Below are positions 58,258-64,000 of a DNA stretch of 64,000 nucleotides, piece after piece. The stretch spans positions 186,001 to 250,000 of the forward strand of contig SKCR01007812.1 in NCBI GenBank assembly GCA_019454045.1. Direction: 5' to 3'. Positions within the stretch are counted from its first letter, which is position 1; every line of letters begins with the position of its first letter. A program made the translations under genes and the position numbers. Under the pieces are notes generated by a model. That model saw only the letters and a list, made by a program, of their open reading frames with translations, had not been told where the DNA came from and did no database searches. The stretch is from Zanthoxylum bungeanum (taxonomy: Eukaryota; Streptophyta; Magnoliopsida; Sapindales; Rutaceae).

Positions 58258-59823
58258 ATGATGAATGGGGGCAACGGAAAAATGGTTTTGTTAACCAGTA
58301 CAAACTATTTCACATTGAGAGGAAGGATGAAAGACCTTATGTATGTGAAAGACTATGATGGATCGGTATTTCTGGAGCAGAAACCAGAAGGAATGTCCGA
58401 TGATAAGTGGGCTAATCTTCACCAGAAAACATGCAGTATTATTCGTCAGTGGATCGATGATAGTATCGTCAACCATGTGAGTGAAGAAACAAATGCACGT
58501 GTCTTATGGAGAAAGCTGGAGGAGCTTTTCCGAGCAAAGACTGACAACAACAAGCTGTACTACATCAAGAAGATAATGAGTTTGAAATACCAGGAAGGTA
58601 CAGCTGTAGCGGACCATATCAACGATTTTCTCGGCACCATGAAAGAATTATCGGGATTGAGCATAGACTTCGGTGATGAGGTAAACGGCTTAATACTCCT
58701 TAATACGTTACCAGAATCATGGGAAACGTTCAGATCTACGGTGATCAATTCAGCCGCAGATGGGAAAGTCACTATGGAGATGGCAAAGACAAGGATATTC
58801 GAGGAAGAAAAGAGGACGAGAATGCATGAGTCAGCATCAGCCTCAACCTCAGAAGCTATAGTGACAGAGAAGAACACCAGAAGAGGGAGGAGTAAAAGCT
58901 GAGGCCCAGGTAAATCAGATAAAAATCGGGGGAAATCAAGAACGAGGGAAATTGAATGTTTCCACTGTAAAAAGAAAGGACATATGAAGAGGGACTGTTA
59001 CAAGTTGAAGAACGAACAGTCCAGGAAAGATGGTGACTCTAATCAAGAAAGAGTTGCTACTACCACCGACAATACCTCCAAACAGTTCTTCATTATATAC
59101 GAATAAGATGTTGTGAATCTTGCCAGCCACGAGACCAGTTGGGTGATAGATAGTGGCACATCCATACACGCCACATCTCGCAGAAACTTCTTTTCATCTT
59201 ACACATCAGGGGACTACGGTGCTGTAAGGATGATGAATGACGGCCAGTCCAAAGCCGTCGGTATTGGAGACATCTGCATTGAAACAGACAACGAGACAAG
59301 ACTAGTGTTGAAGGGAGTCAAGTACATCCTAGACATCCGGTTAAACCTGATCTCAACAGGCAAGCTGAATGATGAAGGTTTCTGCAGCACCTTTAGTGAC
59401 GGAATCTGGAAGCTCACTAAAGGATCAATGGTCGTGGCACGAGGTAAGAAAGACTCAACTCTGTATTTGATGCATGCTAAGCTTTCAAATAGTAGCATAA
59501 ATACAGTCAACAGTAATGAGGCAGCCGAGCTATGACATAAAAAGCTCGGTCACATGAGTCAAACAGGGATGGAGATACTACACATGCGGAATTTTCTTCC
59601 CGAATTGAAGAACTCACACTTACGGAAGTGTGAACACTGCATGACTGGAAAGCAGAACAGAGTGTCCTTCCAGAGCTCCCCACCTCAATGGAAACCAGAG
59701 GTACTTGACCTCATACATTCAAATGTATGCAGTCCGATGCAAACTATAACACTTGGTTGGTCACTTTATTTTGTGACATTCATAGACGATCATTAAAGGA
59801 AGATCTGGGCATACACCTTGAAG

Positions 59824-60528
59824 TAGACCCGGCTGGCGGTTTGGTTCCGGTTCGGAACCGAACTGAACCAGTCGGTTCCCGGTTCCTGGTTCCAAAAGTG
59901 TGGAACCGGAACCGTAAACCGAACCGGTCGGTTCCGGTTCGGTTACGATTTTTTATTTTTTTTATTTTTTAATAATAAATTTTAAAAAATAGAAAAAAAA
60001 TTCTATAATCGTAATATTTTTTCAAACTATCACATCATTTTTATAGAATTATTTTTTATAAAATTCTTTTAACATATAATCCTTTTTATAGCCAACTCTT
60101 GGCTAGTGTTTTCTTCATATAAGCGATGTTGTATATTTGTTACTTAGCTATTATGTCCCACATCGCTTATATAAAGAAGTCAATAACCAAGAGTTGGTTA
60201 TAAAAATGAGATTTTTAAACCTCCTTAAAAATTGACTATTGTGCTCAAGTTTGCAATTTTAAACCTCATTATTATTAATAAAAAAAATTGAGATTTACTT
60301 GTGGAACCTTACGGTTCCAAGTAAATATATTTTTTTTTTTTACTTTCGGTTCTAACCGGAACCGTACGGTTCCAGCGGTTCCAACCGGTTCGGTCAGGGT
60401 GAGAACCATAACCGAACCGGTTAGGTTTCGGAACCGGAACCGGTTGGAATCGGAACCGGTTGGAATCGGAACCGTCCGATTCCAACCGGTTCGATTCCGG
60501 TTCGGAACCGGAACCTTGGCCGGGTCTA
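59824..60528. mobile_element. hAT-type MITE, 705 bp
   Basis: Terminal inverted repeat TAGACCCGGC / GCCGGGTCTA and a perfect 8-bp target duplication CCTTGAAG (59816-59823 and 60529-60536), the size typical of the hAT superfamily. Both ends carry many GGTTCCGGTTCGGAACCG-type motifs; the centre (about 59950-60300) is AT-rich with a separate long inverted repeat at 60083-60206. No transposase. Removing it leaves continuous integrase sequence apart from the duplication. Confidence 0.95.
60083..60206. repeat. Inverted repeat inside the hAT MITE
   Basis: Arms 60083-60128 and about 60159-60206 pair: 'ttttatagccaactcttgg' with 'ccaagagttggttataaaa', and 'cttcatataagcgatgt' with 'acatcgcttatataaagaag'. 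Either part of the element or a second fold-back nested in it. Confidence 0.8.
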
Positions 60529-63085
60529 CCTTGAAGAGAAAAGATCAAGTGATGGGAGTGTTCAAGGAATTTCATGCCCTAGTAGAGAGAGAACCGGCAA
60601 GAAACTCAAATGCATCAGAACAGACAACAGTGTAGAATACAGAGGTTCGTTTGATCAGTACTGTAAGATGCAATGAATTTGACATCAAACGACACCTCCG
60701 AAGACACCTCAGCTGAATGACCTAGCTGAGAGGATGAACAAAACCTTGTGCGAAAGGGTCAGAAGCTTGCTTTCACAAGCCAAGCTACCAAAGATATTTT
60801 GGGGGGAGACACTCAACATAGCAGTACATGTTTTGAACATGTCCCCAGCGGTCGCACTGAAAGGTAATGTTCCTAACCAAGTTTGGACATGTAAATAAGT
60901 GTCATACGAACACTTGCATGTCTTTGGGTGCAAAACATTTGTACATATCATAAGGGACGAGATATCCAAGTTTGATGCAAAGACGCGACAATGTGTCTTT
61001 ATTGGCTATGGTCAGGATGATTTCGGCTACAAACTGTATGATCATGTTGAAAAGAAGATTGTTAGAAGCCGAGATGTTGTCTTCGTCGAAGACCAGACCA
61101 TATAAGATATCAGAAAGGAGATGAAGACAATGCCCCAGCAATACAGAGATGTGAATCCAGAACCTCACACACCGGTGCCAATACATGATGAGGTTCCCAG
61201 ACATGAGGGTACAAGTGATGAAGCTCCCAGAGATGATGATCATAATCAACCACCAGTACCAGAAGCTACACCAACAGTTCCACATAGAAGGTTTGACAGA
61301 GAGAGGCGACCTTCAACCAAATACTCTGCATATGAGTATGTGCTGCTTACTGACGGGGGAGAACCCGAGAGCTACCAAGAGGCTGTGGAAACAGAAGACA
61401 AAGAAAAATGGGAGGAAGCCATGCAAGATGAGATGAAATCTTTGCATGATAATCACACTTTTGAGTTGGTGAAATTGCCAAGAGGAAAACGAGCTTTGAA
61501 GAATAAATGGGTGTACAGGGTGAAGCAACATGAGCACACTTCAAAACCCCGGTACAAAGCCAGATTAGTCGTCAAGGGATTTAATCAGAGGAAATGCATT
61601 GACTTCGATGAAATCTTCTCTTCAGTTGTGAAGATGTCATCTATCATGGTAGTACTCAGCTTAGCAGCAAGCCTCGACCTGGAAGTTGAGCAGATGGATG
61701 TCAAGACCGCATTTCTTCACGGGGATCTGGAAGAAGAAATTTACATGGAGCAACCAGAAGGCTTCAGAGTCAGAGGGAAATAGGACTATATTTGCAGACT
61801 CAGGAAAAGCCTATACGGTTTGAAACAGGCACCAAGACAGTGGTACGTGAAGTTTGAGTCAGTTATGGGGGAGCAGAGATACAAGAAGACCACTTCAGAC
61901 CATTGTGTTTTCGTTCAGAAATTTTCTGACGATGACTTTATCATCTTACTAATGTATGTAGATGATATGTTGATAGTTGGCCGGAATCAATCGATGATTG
62001 ATAATTTGAAGCAGCAACTGAGTAAGTCTTTTGAGATGAAAGACTTGGGGCCAGCTAAACAGATTCTTGGCATCAGGATCGGCCGTGATAGGAAAGACAT
62101 GAGATTATACTTGTCACATGAGGAGTAAATCGAGAAGGTATTTCAGAGATTCCAGATGGACAAGGCTAAAGCGGTTAGCACTCCTCTTGCTACCCACTTT
62201 AGATTGAGTACACAACAGAGTCCCTCTACTGAGACAGAGAAGGAGGAAATGAAACAGGTTCCATACACATCAGCAGTGAGAAGTTTTATGTATGCCATGG
62301 TGTGCACAAGGCCAGACTTAGCACACGCAGTTGGATTGGTCAGCCGGTTTATGTCAAACCCAGGAAGGGAACATTGGAATGCTATCAAATGGATTATGCG
62401 GTATCTTCGAGGCACATCCAAAATGAGGCTATGTTTTGGAAGCAGTGAACCAGTGTTGATGGGCTACACCGATTCAGATATGGCAGGAGATGTGGATACC
62501 CAAAAGTCTACTTCGGGTATCTGATTACTCTACCAGGGGGAGCTGTGGCATGACAGTCGAGGTTGCAGAGATGTGTTGCACTTTCTACAACAGAGGCAGA
62601 ATTCGTTGCAGTGACAGAAGCTTGCAAGGAATTGCTGTGGATGAAGACATTCATTCATGAATTGGGTTTCAAGTAGGAGAAGTACATTTTGTACTGCGAT
62701 AGCCAGAGTGCTATCTATCTCGGTAAAAATTCCACATTTCATTCGAGTTCAAAACATATCGATGTGAGGTATCACTGTATACGGGACGTCCTGAGCTCAA
62801 AGCTGTTATAACTCAGGAAAATTCACACTGACGACAACAGTGCCGATATGTTCACGAAGGTTTTACCGAAGGAGAAGCTTGAAATTTGTGGTGATATAAC
62901 CGGGATGACAAAACTCTCTACATAGTCAGAGTGGGGAGATCCAGAGAACTACGATTGACTTGATCCCAACTCAGGGTACGTAGGTAGTCATACAGATGCA
63001 GCCAGGGGTGGATCCTTTTGAGGATCCGGTTTGAATGATTAATGGTCGGCTCAAATTTTGGGAAATCTTCACCGATGGGAAGATT

Positions 63086-63431
63086 TGTTGAAGCCAACAC
63101 ATACAATGCATGCATGCAGACAACAAATTGCAAGCTGCATAAGAGATCAAAAGCACCGAAAGTAAGAGTTGACAAAGTTGGCATGGTAAGCTGGCAACAA
63201 AACGTGTCCAAGGCGTGTGACACTGTTCACGCGTCTTGGGCACTATAAAATGGGGCTTTGAGAACCATTGTTATCATCCCAGAACTCATAAGTGAGTGTA
63301 TAATAGAGAGTAAAGTGTTTGAGAGTTTTTTGTAAAACTTGGATTTGTAAGCTTTGTAATTCTTTGTTAAGTGAGAAATAAAGAAGAGTTTTATCTCAAT
63401 TCACATCTATTATGTGTGTTTCATCACAACA
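63086..63431 (+). repeat. 3' LTR of the Tnt1-like element
   Basis: 346 bp, preceded by a purine-rich 'gatgggaagatt'. Followed by CTACA. Confidence 0.92.
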
Positions 63432-63436
63432 CTACA

Positions 63437-64000
63437 CTATCTAAGCTCTCTTACTTAGAGCTTGCACTCTAAGCTCTATTACTTGGAGCTTCTTGTTGGA
63501 GATGATTTGAACTCTCAATTAGGTTTCAATTTATAGCCAAAATAATGACTCAAATGTCAATAAATGAATAAGTGCCGCCTAAAATTGTATGGAGGTTTGC
63601 TCATTTTTCAAACTCCACCTAAAAGTGATTTGGATACTTATAATGATGATTGGCAATGCATGCCACCTTGGATTCAACATTATATTTCTCGTTGCATTAA
63701 TCAAGGGAAAAAAATGTCAATGAAGCAAAAAAAAATATTTTTGCAGAAAATGCTTTGAGAAAGAACACCTTTTTTTACTTCTATTTTTATATTTTAACCA
63801 TTTATTTAATTTTTTAAAATAAGTAAATCAAATGATTTGCAAGTTTGGTTAAGATTTAACCTGAATCAAATCGAAAATCATTCGATTTATAATTTTAAAG
63901 TCACTCGAGTTTTTTTTTCTTTAAAAAAAAAAATTGAACAGAATCGAGTTCGAATTTTAATTTCAATTTAATTTAGTTTGGTTCGACTCGAACCAATTGC
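63437..64000. other. Right flank, no gene supported
   Basis: 63437-63545 continues the LTR-like remnant split by the copia insertion and holds a small direct repeat around 'gagctt'. About 63820-64000 has ATTCGA/TCGAAT/GGTTCGACTCG motifs of an old hAT-type repeat. The 64-codon frame at 63564-63758 is not recognised and has no support. Confidence 0.4.

Larger units (their letters stand above)
58258..62925 (+). pseudogene. gag-pol: Tnt1-like copia polyprotein with stops and an insertion
   Basis: Gag from ATG 58258 to a stop at 58900-58902; zinc knuckle CFHCKKKGHMKRDC at about 58951-58992; stop at 59104-59106; protease WVIDSGTSIHA at about 59141-59173; stop at 59533-59535 just before the integrase HHCC finger (HKKLGHMS...CEHCMTGKQ); stop 59794-59796; hAT MITE 59824-60528; integrase resumes with KDQVMGVFKEFHALVERE, then frameshifts; stops at 60896-60898 and about 61102. 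RT is the best preserved part (61121-62128, one stop at 61781-61783), including MDVKTAFLHGDLEEEIYMEQ and YVDDMLIVG. RNase H begins GYTDSDMAGD (~62462) and is broken from 62521. The polyprotein would end at 62923-62925. It is dead by several independent mutations. Confidence 0.92.
57270..63431 (+). mobile_element. Decayed Tnt1-like copia retrotransposon
   Basis: LTRs 57270-57617 (348 bp) and 63086-63431 (346 bp) begin TGTTGAAGCC and end CACAACA; target duplication CTACA at 57265-57269 and 63432-63436. The LTRs differ at about a dozen positions, so the insertion is clearly older than the element at 35143. Domain order is gag, protease, integrase, RT, RNase H, the copia order; sequence style (VFGCKTFVH, FIGYGQDDFGYKLYD) matches Tnt1/Tork-type elements. 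The primer site is degenerate ('tagtatcagtagc' at 57620-57632). A 705-bp hAT MITE interrupts integrase. Confidence 0.93.

Noticed and set aside
63564..63758. 64-codon plus-strand frame in the right flank
   Set aside because: Begins with a plausible ATG but no domain is recognisable and the context is repeat remnants; could be a gene fragment, but cannot be supported.
1..64000. CRISPR arrays, riboswitches, rRNA, tRNA genes
   Set aside because: None seen; the tandem arrays are LTR or MITE repeats, and tRNA-like boxes occur only in SINE sequences.

Overview
This is a eudicot nuclear genome window: AT-rich, with three intron-style plant genes far apart and most of the remaining DNA made of transposable elements or their remains. 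Coordinates are window positions. Nothing prokaryotic, organellar or CRISPR-like is present. Family names come from motifs I can read; no database search was possible.

Host genes. (1) 16511-18723 (+): a five-exon receptor-like cytoplasmic kinase of the RIPK/PBL type (RLCK VII), 421 aa, all kinase motifs intact. (2) 22560-24028 (+): an intronless GT4-family glycosyltransferase whose N-terminal membrane anchor lies in a different frame from the catalytic part, so it carries an apparent one-base frameshift near 22721-22726. (3) 26250-28594 (-): a three-exon nodulin-like/NFD4-like major facilitator transporter, 575 aa, intact. They look unrelated in function and share no operon-like arrangement.

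Layout. 1-1063: old repeats and a 5'-truncated SINE. 1064-11329: a copia (probably Sirevirus-lineage) gag-only element in tandem form LTR-gag-LTR-gag-LTR on the minus strand, bounded by one AATAT target duplication. 12094-12628 and 14551-15929: solo LTRs. 20344-21804: a non-autonomous CACTA element. 29990-32523: a 2.5-kb solo LTR. 34738-34985: a full-length SINE. 35143-40009: a very young copia element that has lost reverse transcriptase but keeps a 994-codon open frame. 42236-53300: an endogenous pararetrovirus (Caulimoviridae, florendovirus-like), broken and rearranged, with movement, coat, protease, RT/RNase H and second-ORF remnants. 56184-56823: a TRIM element. 57270-63431: a decayed Tnt1-like copia element with a 705-bp hAT-type MITE inserted in its integrase. 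Target-site duplications could be read for most elements, so their borders are firm.

The most notable points are the RT-less young copia element, the three-LTR tandem with a shared gag defect, the head-to-head pararetrovirus mosaic beside a TA-rich tract, and the repeated occurrence of short palindromes in tandem inside the LTRs of three unrelated families. Copies of the same repeat in this window often differ by 1-4 base insertions or deletions rather than substitutions, which raises the possibility of assembly error; the frameshift in the glycosyltransferase should be read with that in mind.
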